Source: Spirochaetaceae bacterium (GTDB taxonomy: Bacteria > Spirochaetota > Spirochaetia > Treponematales > Breznakiellaceae). From it: a stretch of 48,503 nucleotides of DNA. Location of the stretch: positions 1-48,503 of the forward strand of contig JAITER010000041.1 in the NCBI GenBank assembly GCA_031281945.1, given 5' to 3'. Of this stretch, positions 8,937-18,144 are shown one piece after another. Each line of letters begins with the position of its first letter. Position 1 is the stretch's first letter. The notes beneath the pieces are model-generated. The model made no database searches and had not been told where the DNA came from. It saw nothing but the letters and a program-made list of their open reading frames with translations. The position numbers and the translations under genes were made by a program.

Positions 8937-8965
8937 TTGTTTTTTCCGAAAAACCACTGTACACT
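8937..8965 (+). promoter_or_regulatory. Sigma70-like promoter for the coiled-coil gene
   Basis: TTGTTT (8937-8942), a 17-nt spacer and TACACT (8960-8965) precede the ATG at 8971. The -10 ends only 5 nt before the ATG and no Shine-Dalgarno is present, so a leaderless transcript is plausible. Confidence 0.4.
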
Positions 8966-8970
8966 AAAGC

Positions 8971-9756
8971 ATGATAAAAAATTTTTTATTTAAAATTGTG
9001 GAACAAGCCGTTAGAGAAGTCCTTACAGTGCAGGTAAACGGGCGCATAGATAAATTGGACGAGCGCTTCCAAAAGTTTGAAATCAAAATGGACGAGCGCT
9101 TCCAAAAGGTAGATGAGCGTTTCCAAAAAATGGAAAACCGTATCGAAGGTCTGGAAATCAAAATAGACGAGCGCTTCGAAAGGATTGAAATCAAAACAGA
9201 TGAACGTTTCCAAAAAATGGAAAACCGTATCGAAGGCCTAGAAATCAAAATGGACGAGCGCTTCGAAAGGATTGAAATCAAAACAGACGAGCGTTTCCAA
9301 AAAATGGAAAACCGCTTCGAAGGTCTGGAAATCAAAATAGACGAGCGCTTCGAAAGGATTGAAATCAAAACGGAAAAACGTTTTGAAAAACTTGAACACA
9401 AACTGGAAGAACAGTTTAATAATTTCACGTTTCAAATTAAAGAATTTGAAGAAAAATCAGAAATCCGTTTTGAGAAACAAGAGGCCAGAATACTGAGTTT
9501 ATTTGAGAAACAAGACGCCAGAATACAGGGTTTATTCGAAAAACAAGACGCCAGAATAACCGCTATGTTTGAAAAACAAGATGAGCAATTAAAAGAATCG
9601 GCGATATATTTTGAAGAAAGACTCAAAAATATAGACAACGGTCTTTCTATGGTCAAGGGCCTTTTAGCCGGCAGTGTAGACGGTGTTAGCTTTGTGCAGG
9701 CTGTTTTCAACCCGCCGCCTCCACAGCGTAAAACTCATTTGCGGCCCCACCAATAA
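8971..9756 (+). CDS. Repetitive coiled-coil protein with 7- and 11-residue periodicity
   Basis: I cannot assign a function. The 261-residue product is nearly all charged coiled coil. An 87-bp (29-residue) tandem repeat recurs exactly, with the MENR motif codons starting at 9130, 9217 and 9304. Each unit contains DERF blocks spaced by 11 and 18 residues, and the C-terminal part repeats FEKQDAR every 11 residues, so a mixed heptad/hendecad coil is likely. A short hydrophobic start (IKNFLFKIVEQAV) and a Pro-rich tail frame the coil. There is no clear signal peptide. Tandem DNA repeats of this kind can change copy number by slippage. A long minus-strand frame opposite it is a shadow of the same repeats. 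Confidence 0.8.
   Translation: MIKNFLFKIVEQAVREVLTVQVNGRIDKLDERFQKFEIKMDERFQKVDERFQKMENRIEGLEIKIDERFERIEIKTDERFQKMENRIEGLEIKMDERFERIEIKTDERFQKMENRFEGLEIKIDERFERIEIKTEKRFEKLEHKLEEQFNNFTFQIKEFEEKSEIRFEKQEARILSLFEKQDARIQGLFEKQDARITAMFEKQDEQLKESAIYFEERLKNIDNGLSMVKGLLAGSVDGVSFVQAVFNPPPPQRKTHLRPHQ
9130..9390 (+). repeat. 87-bp tandem repeats within the coiled-coil gene
   Basis: About three units of 87 bp (starting near 9130, 9217 and 9304) encode the 29-residue coiled-coil repeat, with a few substitutions between units. The unit length is a multiple of three, so gain or loss of units would keep the frame. Confidence 0.85.
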
Positions 9757-9863
9757 AGTCTTTTTTCACCGTAGTTATGCAATTGGCCGGCGGTTTATAA
9801 ATTGAACCCTGTTTTTAAACACCGGCGTTAAAATTAAACGTAGCTTAAAATGCTGCTGATTGC

Positions 9864-9979
9864 GCCTGTTCCAAACACCCTATCGGTTTTGACAGATTCT
9901 TGCAGTTTCCAAGGCTAAAACCTTGCTAAACTGCGCTTTCCAAGATTGTTGTTCCAATATTTGAAGTTTTGGAACAGGC
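9864..9979. repeat. Palindrome-ended 116-bp element (family R3)
   Basis: GCCTGTTCCAAA (9864-9875) and its exact complement (9968-9979) bound a 116-bp element in the gap before the next gene. Inside are further short inverted pairs, such as AAGG-CTAAAA-CCTT. The sequence CGGTTTTGACAG and the flanking GGCTCAATT are shared with the element at 41685-41800, so these appear to be members of one dispersed family. Confidence 0.65.
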
Positions 9980-10012
9980 TCAATTAATTCTTTATTTTTT
10001 TTAAGGATAAAA

Positions 10013-11779
10013 ATGAATTTGTTATTTAGACTTTCCCAAAACTTGATGTTTTGCAAAGCCCGCTCTATTTTAGTTCCTAAAAACAGCGTTTCGCCCGCTT
10101 TTTCCAAAGCCGGACGCTTTGTTAAGAAACCGCTGTTAGCAATTGTCTTTTGTTTTTGCGCCTTGTTTTTCGCCTGCAAAGAAGAAGAAGAAGAGCCCGA
10201 CCGCGCTTTAGACTTGTCCGGATATAGCGGCGGCAGCATAATACTTGTAGATTTTGGCGGCGAACAAGAGAAAAAAATAAAAACTGGAAGTTACGGCTCT
10301 TATATTTTGGCGCGTGTAAATCTAAACGACTCCCCCGTAGAATATAGTAAAACCGGCTATGTAGCCTCTTTTTCAGGCGGCTCCCGTTCCGCTTCGGCTA
10401 CTGAACAAACAGACGTCCAGGCCGGTATGCGGGAACCTTTTGCGACAGTGGCGAATAAATCCGCAGACTCTTACAGTTACAAGCAATACAAGCAACACGA
10501 AAAGGCGCAAAAGTTCAACTCGGCGCCGCCGCCTGTAAAACCGCGCCCGCAAGGGCCGCAGGCTTCAATACAGGGGCCCTTACTTGCCGAAAGCCCGGCA
10601 ATAGGAACGGAAAAAACCTTTTGGATTGACAAATCTAACGGAACCTTCGAAGAAAAAACAGCGAAACTTTCGTGCACCACCGGGAATTGGGAATTATGGT
10701 CGTTAATAAAAGAAGACGGTTCTCTTTACATCCCCGAAAACTCCGGCGTCTACACCCTTTTTTTTGACGCCTATTACAACGCTTTAACCACATTGCTGGG
10801 CTACGAATACGGCGGCGGCCCGAATGGAAACGGCGGCATGGACGGAAACAAAAAAATTAAAATACTCGCATACGATTTTGAAGAAGATTCGATAACAGGC
10901 TATTTTTGGGGCAAAGACGCCTACTTAAACGATGATGCGGATTTTACAAAAGAAGGGTTAAAATCCAACGAAGCGGAAATCATTTACATGAATTCTAAAT
11001 TATTTAAAAGCAATATATTTGAGGTAACTTTAATACACGAATTACAGCACATGATTCATTTTAACAAAAAAGTTTTATCCAAAAATCCCGGCAAACAATT
11101 AAACAGCAGCGTGTGGTTTAACGAAATGATTTCCATGGTTTGCGAAGACCTGATAGGCCCGCATGGAACAATACACTCCGATACTAAAGGCCACCCCATA
11201 AGAGAGCGGATGCCAACCGCGTTACAATATTACTGGACTTCTGGAACTACGGAGCTAAATGTTAACAGTCCGATTGTTGTTTTTCAGTACGACAATATGT
11301 ATTCATTCGGCGCCTACCTCGCCCGCAATTACGGCGGGCCAAAACTTCTGCAAGAAATGGTGAACAACAACTATGTGGACGAAGAATCAATTCTAAAAGC
11401 CATAGAAGCCTGCGGAGAAAAAGTTCCCGCCGGCGGTTTTAACGAAATAGTAAGCAATTACAGCCTGGCTTTAATCAACAGAAACACCTCCAAGCCCACT
11501 TTTCACATAACCAGCCCTTCATTAAAAATTGGAGAATTCAATTATGAATTTACACCAATAATACTTTGGAATAAACAAAAATTTCCCAATTGGACTGTAT
11601 TTTACACAAATACTTTCGCAACAGAAGCCACTTCAATACAATTTAGCGCTACAATTCCGCCAAAGGGTTTTGTTTTAGAATGTGAAAATTCATGGCTCGA
11701 CATGAAAAGCGAACAACTTACAATAACGTTGCGCCGCCCGGAAGATCCTAACGTCAAACTGTATATGATAAGGCTTTAA
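10013..11779 (+). CDS. Zinc metallopeptidase lipoprotein, M30 (hyicolysin)-like
   Basis: This is a predicted surface lipoprotein protease. The N-terminus (about 40 residues, then a hydrophobic stretch ending LFFAC) is a long lipoprotein signal, followed by an acidic EEEEEPD linker. The zinc motif HELQH is at residues 342-346, followed about 30 residues later by WFNEMISMVCEDL, whose Glu could be the third zinc ligand. This arrangement, the 588-residue size and the flanking region recall the M30 peptidases annotated in treponemes; I judge this from memory. The ATG follows AAGGA (10003-10007). A low-complexity Pro/Gln/Ala region lies around residues 140-195. The stop overlaps the first base of the helicase gene, so the two are probably co-transcribed. 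Confidence 0.8.
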   Translation: MNLLFRLSQNLMFCKARSILVPKNSVSPAFSKAGRFVKKPLLAIVFCFCALFFACKEEEEEPDRALDLSGYSGGSIILVDFGGEQEKKIKTGSYGSYILARVNLNDSPVEYSKTGYVASFSGGSRSASATEQTDVQAGMREPFATVANKSADSYSYKQYKQHEKAQKFNSAPPPVKPRPQGPQASIQGPLLAESPAIGTEKTFWIDKSNGTFEEKTAKLSCTTGNWELWSLIKEDGSLYIPENSGVYTLFFDAYYNALTTLLGYEYGGGPNGNGGMDGNKKIKILAYDFEEDSITGYFWGKDAYLNDDADFTKEGLKSNEAEIIYMNSKLFKSNIFEVTLIHELQHMIHFNKKVLSKNPGKQLNSSVWFNEMISMVCEDLIGPHGTIHSDTKGHPIRERMPTALQYYWTSGTTELNVNSPIVVFQYDNMYSFGAYLARNYGGPKLLQEMVNNNYVDEESILKAIEACGEKVPAGGFNEIVSNYSLALINRNTSKPTFHITSPSLKIGEFNYEFTPIILWNKQKFPNWTVFYTNTFATEATSIQFSATIPPKGFVLECENSWLDMKSEQLTITLRRPEDPNVKLYMIRL

Positions 11780-14139
11780 TGAAAATTCCGGTTTATCTAG
11801 GCCAGCTTAACCGCGAACAGCAAGAAGCGGTTCTGCATACGGGAAACACGTTGCTAATTCTTGCCGGCGCCGGCTCCGGCAAAACCCGCGTTATAACATC
11901 CAAAATCGCCTACCTTATACGCGAAAAAAATTACCCGCCGTCTTCAATTTTGGCGGTTACGTTTACCAACAAAGCGGCGCGGGAAATGGCCTCCCGCGCC
12001 TGCGCCATAGACTCCCGCGCCGCCGCCGTTATGATACGCACGTTCCATTCGTTTGGCGCGTGGTTCTTGCGCGTCTACGGCGAAGCCGGCGGCCTTTCCC
12101 ACAACTTCACCATTTACGACGACGCCGCCTCTCAAAGCCTAACCGCCTCCATCATGACAAACGCGGACAAAGCGGACGTAAAATTTTTCGCAAGAAGCAT
12201 ATCTCTTGCAAAAGATTATTTTTACACGCCGCAAAGCCCGGAACTTGCTTTAATAAATCACAACCCCATATTCCCAAACATATACGATGAATACGAAAAA
12301 GCGCTAAAAAAAACAGGAAATGCTGATTTTGGCGATTTAATCAAAAAACCGGTGGAAATTTTACGCGAAAATCCGGGTGTCGCGGAATATATACGCAACA
12401 GATTCAAAGTTATTCTTGTAGACGAATACCAGGACGCGAATTCAGCGCAATTTATACTGCTAAAAGAACTGTCGGGCGAAGGCTCATACGTTTGCGTTGT
12501 AGGAGACGACGACCAGTCAATTTACCGGTTTCGGGGCGCGGAGTTGCGCAACATTTTAAATTTTCAAAAAGAATTTGGCGGGGCGGATATAATTAAGCTG
12601 GAGCGCAATTACCGCTCAAAACAGGAAATACTAAGCCTTGCGGGGTCTGTTATAGCACATAACAAAGGGCGGCTTGGAAAAACCTTAACCGCGGAACGTG
12701 GAAGCGGCAAAAAACCAGTCCTTATTTGCGTAGAAGATCAAGAAATTGAAGCTGAAATATGCGCAAACCTTATAGAAGAATCTGTAAAAAAAGAAAGCGC
12801 CCAATTTTCGGACTGGGCTATTTTATATCGTATAAACGCTCAATCCATAGGCTTCGAAAATGCTTTTCTGCGCCGCGCAATCCCTTATCGCATAGTAGGC
12901 GGCCTTAAATTCTACGAACGCGAAGAAATTAAAGACGCGCTTGCTTTACTCGCCTTTTTAATCAACCCCAAAGATGAGGTGGCTTTCCGGCGCATGGTAA
13001 ACAAACCGGCGCGAGGCGTGGGAAAATTGGCTGTACAAAAAATAATAGCCGCAAGCGGCGAGGCGCAAAACGCTGAAACTTTGTGGAACCTGGAAATCGC
13101 GGCGGAAAAAACAAAAAACGCCCTAACCGCAAAAGCCAGAACCGGCCTCCAGGTGTTTTTATCGGCGATAAAAAACGCCCGCTCAATCTTATACAGCGGA
13201 TCCTCCCCCGGCGCGGCGGAGGACGCTACAGACAAAACCGAAGGCGGGGAAGACGCGGCTAAGCCAGAAGACGCGAACCAGGCTCCCAAACAAACAAAAA
13301 AAACTCCGCAAGAAAAAGATTTGGTTAACGGCTCAGGAGGGCTTGCTTTAGCGGTCGCGGCCCTTGTAAACGACAGCGGCCTATCCGCGCACTGCTATAT
13401 GCGGGACGGAGAAACCTACGGCCAGCGATTCTCCAATCTGCAAGAACTAATCAACAACGCCCTCCTTTTCCCATGCTCGCGGGACGGGGTGATTAGTTTT
13501 TTAGACCAAGTGGAATTGGATAAATCGCTCGAAGGAGCGGAAGAAAACAGCGAAGAATCCGTCAACCGCGTTAGTTTAATCACATTGCACAATACAAAAG
13601 GATTGGAATTTAAGCGCGTAATAATAACAGCCTGCGAACAAGGGCTATTTCCACGCAACGAAAAAACCGGCGAGGAGCTGGAAGAGGAAAGACGTTTGTT
13701 TTACGTAGGCGCAACGCGGGCTATGGATGAACTTTATTTCACCTGCGCTTCAACACGCCGCGTTTACGGTCAAATCATGCACCAAACGCCGTCAATTTTT
13801 TTAACGGAAGCAGACGGCGATTTTTTAGAAAAAAAGGGCGTAAGCGCCGCAAGCCTGTTCAGCAAAAACGCGCCCGCATACGCATACACATATTTACGAA
13901 ATTCAAGACGAGGTTTCAGCGCAATCCCAACGAAACTGAACAGCCGCATAAAAACCTCAAGCGACGGACGCTGGACTGTAGGGGATCGTATTTTTAACGA
14001 AGACGAAGGTTACGGCGGCGTCACTGATATATCAGAAGGAGAAGACGGCCCCGTCATAAAAGTCTGTTTTGACACAGGTAAAGAACGGCGTTTTTTAAGT
14101 TTTGTTCAAAGTAAATCTTATTTAAAAATAACAGAATAA
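11779..14139 (+). CDS. pcrA: UvrD/PcrA-family DNA helicase
   Basis: This is a superfamily 1A 3'-5' DNA helicase acting in repair or in clearing replication forks. All motifs are present in order: GAGSGKTR (motif I, near residue 32), DEYQDAN (II), GDDDQSIYRFRGA (III), NYRSKQEI (IV), TLHNTKGLEF (V) and RRLFYVGATRA (VI). A hydrophilic insert of about 45 residues rich in Glu, Lys and Ala sits around residues 470-520. The C-terminus ends in a small domain containing WTVGDRIFNEDEGYGGV, similar to the PcrA/UvrD Tudor-like tail that binds RNA polymerase. The length of 786 residues is close to that of PcrA. I cannot separate UvrD from PcrA orthology without a tree. Confidence 0.92.
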   Translation: MKIPVYLGQLNREQQEAVLHTGNTLLILAGAGSGKTRVITSKIAYLIREKNYPPSSILAVTFTNKAAREMASRACAIDSRAAAVMIRTFHSFGAWFLRVYGEAGGLSHNFTIYDDAASQSLTASIMTNADKADVKFFARSISLAKDYFYTPQSPELALINHNPIFPNIYDEYEKALKKTGNADFGDLIKKPVEILRENPGVAEYIRNRFKVILVDEYQDANSAQFILLKELSGEGSYVCVVGDDDQSIYRFRGAELRNILNFQKEFGGADIIKLERNYRSKQEILSLAGSVIAHNKGRLGKTLTAERGSGKKPVLICVEDQEIEAEICANLIEESVKKESAQFSDWAILYRINAQSIGFENAFLRRAIPYRIVGGLKFYEREEIKDALALLAFLINPKDEVAFRRMVNKPARGVGKLAVQKIIAASGEAQNAETLWNLEIAAEKTKNALTAKARTGLQVFLSAIKNARSILYSGSSPGAAEDATDKTEGGEDAAKPEDANQAPKQTKKTPQEKDLVNGSGGLALAVAALVNDSGLSAHCYMRDGETYGQRFSNLQELINNALLFPCSRDGVISFLDQVELDKSLEGAEENSEESVNRVSLITLHNTKGLEFKRVIITACEQGLFPRNEKTGEELEEERRLFYVGATRAMDELYFTCASTRRVYGQIMHQTPSIFLTEADGDFLEKKGVSAASLFSKNAPAYAYTYLRNSRRGFSAIPTKLNSRIKTSSDGRWTVGDRIFNEDEGYGGVTDISEGEDGPVIKVCFDTGKERRFLSFVQSKSYLKITE

Positions 14140-14192
14140 CCGCCTTGTCAAATAAAAACGCGATCTTGTTAGCAAAGTCTTAATAGGGCGCA

Positions 14193-14271
14193 TTTTTTGC
14201 CGTTTCACGGCAAAAAACCGCGCTTTCCGCTAAAATTTCGCAAAAACGCCAAAAGGCGTTCTTGCGAAATT
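14193..14271. repeat. Hairpin pair (family R4) between convergent genes
   Basis: Two strong hairpins lie between the ends of the helicase (+) and thioesterase (-) genes. The first has perfect 11-nt arms at 14193-14203 and 14207-14217 (TTTTTTGCCGT around TTC) and looks like a terminator in either direction. The second has 17-nt arms with one mismatch at 14234-14250 and 14255-14271. The text between and after them (CCGCGCTTTCCGC, AAATTCCCA, CAATCG, TTGCGC) recurs near 48343-48432, so this is a dispersed element. The rest of 14140-14437 shows nothing recognisable. Confidence 0.65.
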
Positions 14272-14437
14272 CCCACTTCAATCGCTTGCGCTCGCGGTAT
14301 GCAAGCCTTCTTTTTCAATGTTTAAGGATCAACGCCGCTTCTGTTACCGTGATTGAACGGCTAATTTGACAAAAGGCGCACATTTTTTGGCTAAAGCCGT
14401 TTTAAAAAAATGCAACTTTTTAATAATTTTATTTTTT

Positions 14438-15181
14438 TTAAGCTTTTCGTAGCAAAGAGGCGCGGAAAACACATTGACTGTCGCAAAGGCGCCTTGCCTC
14501 CACAAAGTCAGAATCACCCACGGACGTTTTGTACAAAAGAGCTTTTTCACCGGGGATTATTTCGTTTATATAATTTATATCTATTCTTAATACGTCAAAA
14601 CCGGCGCCGTCTTCAGGCGCTTCCAAAAAAACAATATCTTGCAACCATTCAATATAACGAACATTGTTCACATGGCCGTTATAATCGCCGTCTGAGTACC
14701 CCGGAGTCTTCTCACAAACCATTTGAGCGCCGTCAATAGCCGTCAAAGCGGCAAGCCCATCTGGAACCATGTCCGGCATATCACTATTTAACGGCAGTTT
14801 TAAGCAGAGACTTTCTTCGCGTAAGGGTCGGCGTTTCTTTAGGTCTATCACCAGCCAGCCGCTACGGCCTTCCGCTACATTAGCGCCGCTTTCGTCCGTA
14901 ATCAGATAGTCGCGTATAGCGAACAGCCGTTTAAAACCCCTGGGCCATGTTTTTAACGTTAGTTTTTCACTCATGGCGGGACGTCTTTTAAGTTCAACCG
15001 AAAATCTAGAAAGCATCCAGCCTTGACCAGACTCAGCTACTTTCCTAACGCCTATTCCTAAATCATCGCCGTGCAAAGCCGTAGCCTGTTGAAAAAAGCC
15101 AAACAGAGCGGATGGTTTTAATTTGTTAAAACCGTCCACATCAGCAAGTTTAACTGTAAACCGTTCTTCCCAAACGTCCAC
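14438..15181 (-). CDS. Acyl-ACP thioesterase
   Basis: This enzyme hydrolyses acyl-ACP to release free fatty acid in the cytoplasm. The 247-residue protein has the two hot-dog-fold halves of the bacterial/plant FatA-FatB-like family. The N-terminal half starts with the typical ERFTVKLADVDGFNKLKPSALFGF-type segment (split here across residues 6-29). The second half has NGHVNNVRYIEW, where Asn and His are the usual catalytic pair. The start is GTG at 15181, preceded by AAAGAGG on the minus strand (15186-15192). It lies downstream of rpmE with a 226-bp gap, so it may have its own promoter. It may act on AcpP, encoded about 3.7 kb upstream. Confidence 0.87.
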   Translation of the reverse strand: MDVWEERFTVKLADVDGFNKLKPSALFGFFQQATALHGDDLGIGVRKVAESGQGWMLSRFSVELKRRPAMSEKLTLKTWPRGFKRLFAIRDYLITDESGANVAEGRSGWLVIDLKKRRPLREESLCLKLPLNSDMPDMVPDGLAALTAIDGAQMVCEKTPGYSDGDYNGHVNNVRYIEWLQDIVFLEAPEDGAGFDVLRIDINYINEIIPGEKALLYKTSVGDSDFVEARRLCDSQCVFRASLLRKA

Positions 15182-15407
15182 AAAACCTCTTTAAAAAAAG
15201 CAATTCTTCATTTACGGAAGACGTATTAAAGCCAAAACGACTCGCCTATACCCGCATTCAATTAAATCAGCGCCAAAATCAGTAAAAAACAATCCTCAAA
15301 CACGGGCAAGCCAATGCCTTAGCGCGTTAAAACAAAACCCGCCAATCGCGCAACCGTAGAACGCCTTTTAAGGCTAACGGCTGAAACGCCAATACGCAAA
15401 CTTAGGA

Positions 15408-15611
15408 TTATTCTTTGATGTTGTACTTTTTGCGGAAGCGTTCAATGCGTCCGGCTGTATCAACCAATTTTTGTTTGCCGGTAAAAAAAGGATGACAGGC
15501 GGAACAGATTTCAACCTTAATGTCTTTAACCGTAGAACGAGTCTCAATAACGTTGCCGCAAGCACAGGTAATCGTAGACGGTTGATAATTGGGATGTATA
15601 TTATCTTTCAT
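15408..15611 (-). CDS. rpmE: 50S ribosomal protein L31 (zinc-binding form)
   Basis: This is a structural protein of the large ribosomal subunit bridging to the small subunit. The 67-residue sequence begins MKDNIHPNY as in bacterial L31 and keeps the four zinc ligands Cys16, Cys18, Cys36 and Cys39, so it is the C+ form that can store zinc. A ribosome-binding AGAGG lies upstream on the minus strand. It follows rho by 59 bp, an arrangement common in bacteria, and is probably co-transcribed with it. Confidence 0.96.
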   Translation of the reverse strand: MKDNIHPNYQPSTITCACGNVIETRSTVKDIKVEICSACHPFFTGKQKLVDTAGRIERFRKKYNIKE

Positions 15612-15670
15612 AAAAAACCTCTAAAACACATAAACAAAATTAAATCCGCAACAAAAATAAAACCAGAATT

Positions 15671-17500
15671 TTAATCCGTGTTCATACTGCGTAAGAATGC
15701 ATCATTATCTTTGGATTTTGGCATTCTGTCAAGCAATAGTTCTATAATCTCAGAATCTTCCATGTTGTTTATAAATTTACGAAACACCCACATCATTTTC
15801 ATTTCAAATTCACTAAGCAATAGCTCTTCTTTGCGCGTGCCGGATTTCTTGATGTTTATAGCGGGATAAAGCCTGCGATCCGCAAGCTTTCTGTCAAGCT
15901 GAATCTCCATATTGCCAGTGCCTTTAAATTCTTCAAAAATAACCTCATCCATGCGGCTTCCCGTCTCCACCAGCGCGGTGGAAATGATAGTAAGGCTCCC
16001 GCCCTCTTCTATGTTGCGAGCCGCGCCAAAAAACCGCTTGGGTTTGTGCAAAGCGTTGGAATCAACGCCGCCGGAAAGTATTTTTCCAGAAGTAGGAACA
16101 GTCTGGTTGTAGGCGCGGGCCAGGCGCGTTATCGAATCGAGCAATATAACCACGTCCCGTTTATGCTCCACAAGCCGTTTAGCCTTTTCCATCGCCATTT
16201 CCGTAACCTGAACGTGCCGCCCCGCTTGCTCGTCAAAAGTAGACGATATAACTTCCGCGTGAACGGTGCGTTCCATATCGGTAACTTCCTCAGGACGCTC
16301 GTCTATAAGCAATACTATCAGGTAAACCTCTGGATGATTTTTTGTAATCGCGTTTGCGATTTTTTGCAACATTATTGTTTTTCCAGTGCGCGGCGGAGCT
16401 ACGATAATAGAACGCTGGCCTTTCCCTATGGGGCTAAAAATGTTAATAATTCGCGTGGAAATCTCGTCCCCGCTAACCTCCAGGTTGAGTTTTTCGTTAG
16501 GGTACAGCGGCGTAAGATTATCGAACGGGATGCGTTTTTGAACAAAAGACGGTTCCTCATAGTTTACGGTTTCCACTCGCAACATCGCAAAAAAACGTTC
16601 CGTATCTTTTGGGCTGCGTATTTGACCGTATACCGTATCCCCAGTTTTAAGGGCAAAAAGCCGTATTTGACTTTGGCTTATATAGATATCGTCAGAACTA
16701 GGCAAATATGAATTTTGAGGGCTGCGCAAAAAACCGAATCCATCTGGAAGAATTTCCAAAGAACCGTAAGCGTAAATAATACCGCCGCGTTCCGTGTGTA
16801 TCTTTAACAAAGCAAAAATAATTTCCTGTTTTTTAAGCGAAATAAGGTCTTCGTTGGATATACCGTAATTTATCGCAAGTCCACGCAAATCTATCATATT
16901 AAGCCGTGAAAGTTCATTTATCATAAGGCGGGGAATCTTGCTTTCGTCCGGCAAGGGGGCCGGCTTCCCATAAATATCAGGCATTCTGGGGAATTTATCA
17001 GGCGCTGGAATTTCCGTAACCGGCGAATTGTCCAGGGTGCTCGCCACTACAACGCTTATAGCCGCCGAACTAACGCCGCCGGCATTAAAGCTGTATACGC
17101 CGCCGCCGTAAGATCCCGCGCCATAACGCTCATTGCCGCCCGGCCCGCTGTTACGAGGCCCGCTGTGGTACTGATTCGTCCCGGACGCAGTCCTTTCGTA
17201 AGGCTGACGCGGCGGTCTCGCGGTTATACGCGAAGTCCTTTCTCCGTAATCCGGCGGAGAACTTTCGTAATCCGTACGCTCTCGAGGCGTTGTTCTTAAC
17301 CTGGGACGTACCGCGACACGATCCCGGCGCTCATATCCGCCTTCGTAATCGCCGCCTGCAGTAGCGCGTTCCGGCGGGGAATAACCTTCCACTACGGGAG
17401 TACAAGGGGCGGCCCCAGAATCCACCGGAGCGCCTGCGCTAAAATTTCTTTGATCTTCCGGCGATTTACTTTCAAACAATTCTTGTTCGGAATCTGACAT
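15671..17500 (-). CDS. rho: Transcription termination factor Rho with long N-terminal extension
   Basis: Rho is the hexameric RNA-dependent ATPase that ends factor-dependent transcription. The conserved core starts near residue 190 and shows the RNA-binding DGFGFLRSP, Walker [22 protein letters not shown], Walker [17 protein letters not shown], the Q-loop SGKILSGG, the R-loop [12 protein letters not shown] and the arginine finger region [12 protein letters not shown]. The first ~175 residues are low-complexity, rich in Gly, Arg, Tyr, Pro and Glu, unlike the ~420-residue E. coli protein. Such inserts are known in several phyla and can add RNA affinity or phase separation. ATG 17500 has GGAG eight bases upstream. 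A likely promoter lies about 480 bp upstream. Confidence 0.95.
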   Translation of the reverse strand: MSDSEQELFESKSPEDQRNFSAGAPVDSGAAPCTPVVEGYSPPERATAGGDYEGGYERRDRVAVRPRLRTTPRERTDYESSPPDYGERTSRITARPPRQPYERTASGTNQYHSGPRNSGPGGNERYGAGSYGGGVYSFNAGGVSSAAISVVVASTLDNSPVTEIPAPDKFPRMPDIYGKPAPLPDESKIPRLMINELSRLNMIDLRGLAINYGISNEDLISLKKQEIIFALLKIHTERGGIIYAYGSLEILPDGFGFLRSPQNSYLPSSDDIYISQSQIRLFALKTGDTVYGQIRSPKDTERFFAMLRVETVNYEEPSFVQKRIPFDNLTPLYPNEKLNLEVSGDEISTRIINIFSPIGKGQRSIIVAPPRTGKTIMLQKIANAITKNHPEVYLIVLLIDERPEEVTDMERTVHAEVISSTFDEQAGRHVQVTEMAMEKAKRLVEHKRDVVILLDSITRLARAYNQTVPTSGKILSGGVDSNALHKPKRFFGAARNIEEGGSLTIISTALVETGSRMDEVIFEEFKGTGNMEIQLDRKLADRRLYPAINIKKSGTRKEELLLSEFEMKMMWVFRKFINNMEDSEIIELLLDRMPKSKDNDAFLRSMNTD

Positions 17501-18144
17501 TTCCGTTTCTCCATTATTTTAACCGGGCGTCTCTAAAATCCTGATTTAACAGAAAACGCCCGTATAAGATTAAAGCTAAATTTTCTTTAATAAAAATAAA
17601 CACTTAAATAAAACCAATTTAAATCGTAAGGCAATAAAAATAACGTTATAAAACGCCGCAAATCTTTAATAAAAGGGTATAAGCTTACAGCTCTTTAACA
17701 CATGAATTCCTCAAAAATTTAAAAGTTTTTCATTCAAAATTCGTTGTTCCTAACCTACCGCCGCAAATCGACCGAATTTTAGCGAAAATCACAAAAAAAA
17801 TTCTTTTGCAAAAAAATCCGCCCAAAAGTCAATCGGCCCCGCAACGTTTTATTTTAGAACCGTCTTGATTATTTATTTTTATCAACCTTATTTTTTTGGA
17901 TTCCCTGATGGGAAACTACCTGCAACTCTGTGGATTTTCCATGAATAATATTTTTGCCAGAAAATCTAGCTCTTATGTAACAGTATGACGCATACATAAA
18001 AAAAAGTCAATATAACGAACCCTATTCCAAACACTTTGATACTAGGATAAAACTCTTAAAAAGAGCTAGTTTGCAAACATTTAAACCCGAAAGCTTTAAA
18101 AGCTCGTTCTAAAATCAGTCTTGGTTTAATACGAATATCTTAAA
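17501..18144 (-). other. Long AT-rich intergenic region, likely rho 5' leader
   Basis: No gene is visible in 644 bp. On the minus strand a promoter at 17982-18010 would give rho an untranslated leader of about 475 nt. A 7-bp inverted pair (CGGGCGT at 17524-17530, ACGCCCG at 17556-17562) lies just before the rho start. The remainder is AT-rich with several T runs. Rho leaders are sites of autoregulated attenuation in E. coli; a similar role here is inference. Confidence 0.45.
17982..18010 (-). promoter_or_regulatory. Sigma70-like promoter facing rho
   Basis: On the minus strand TTGACT (18010-18005) and CATACT (17987-17982) are separated by 17 nt. This is one of the better consensus matches in the window and faces rho-rpmE. 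Confidence 0.5.

Noticed and set aside
8964-9428. Long minus-strand frame opposite the coiled-coil gene
   Set aside because: It is a periodic Ser/Arg/Phe-rich shadow of the 87-bp repeats, with no start signal.
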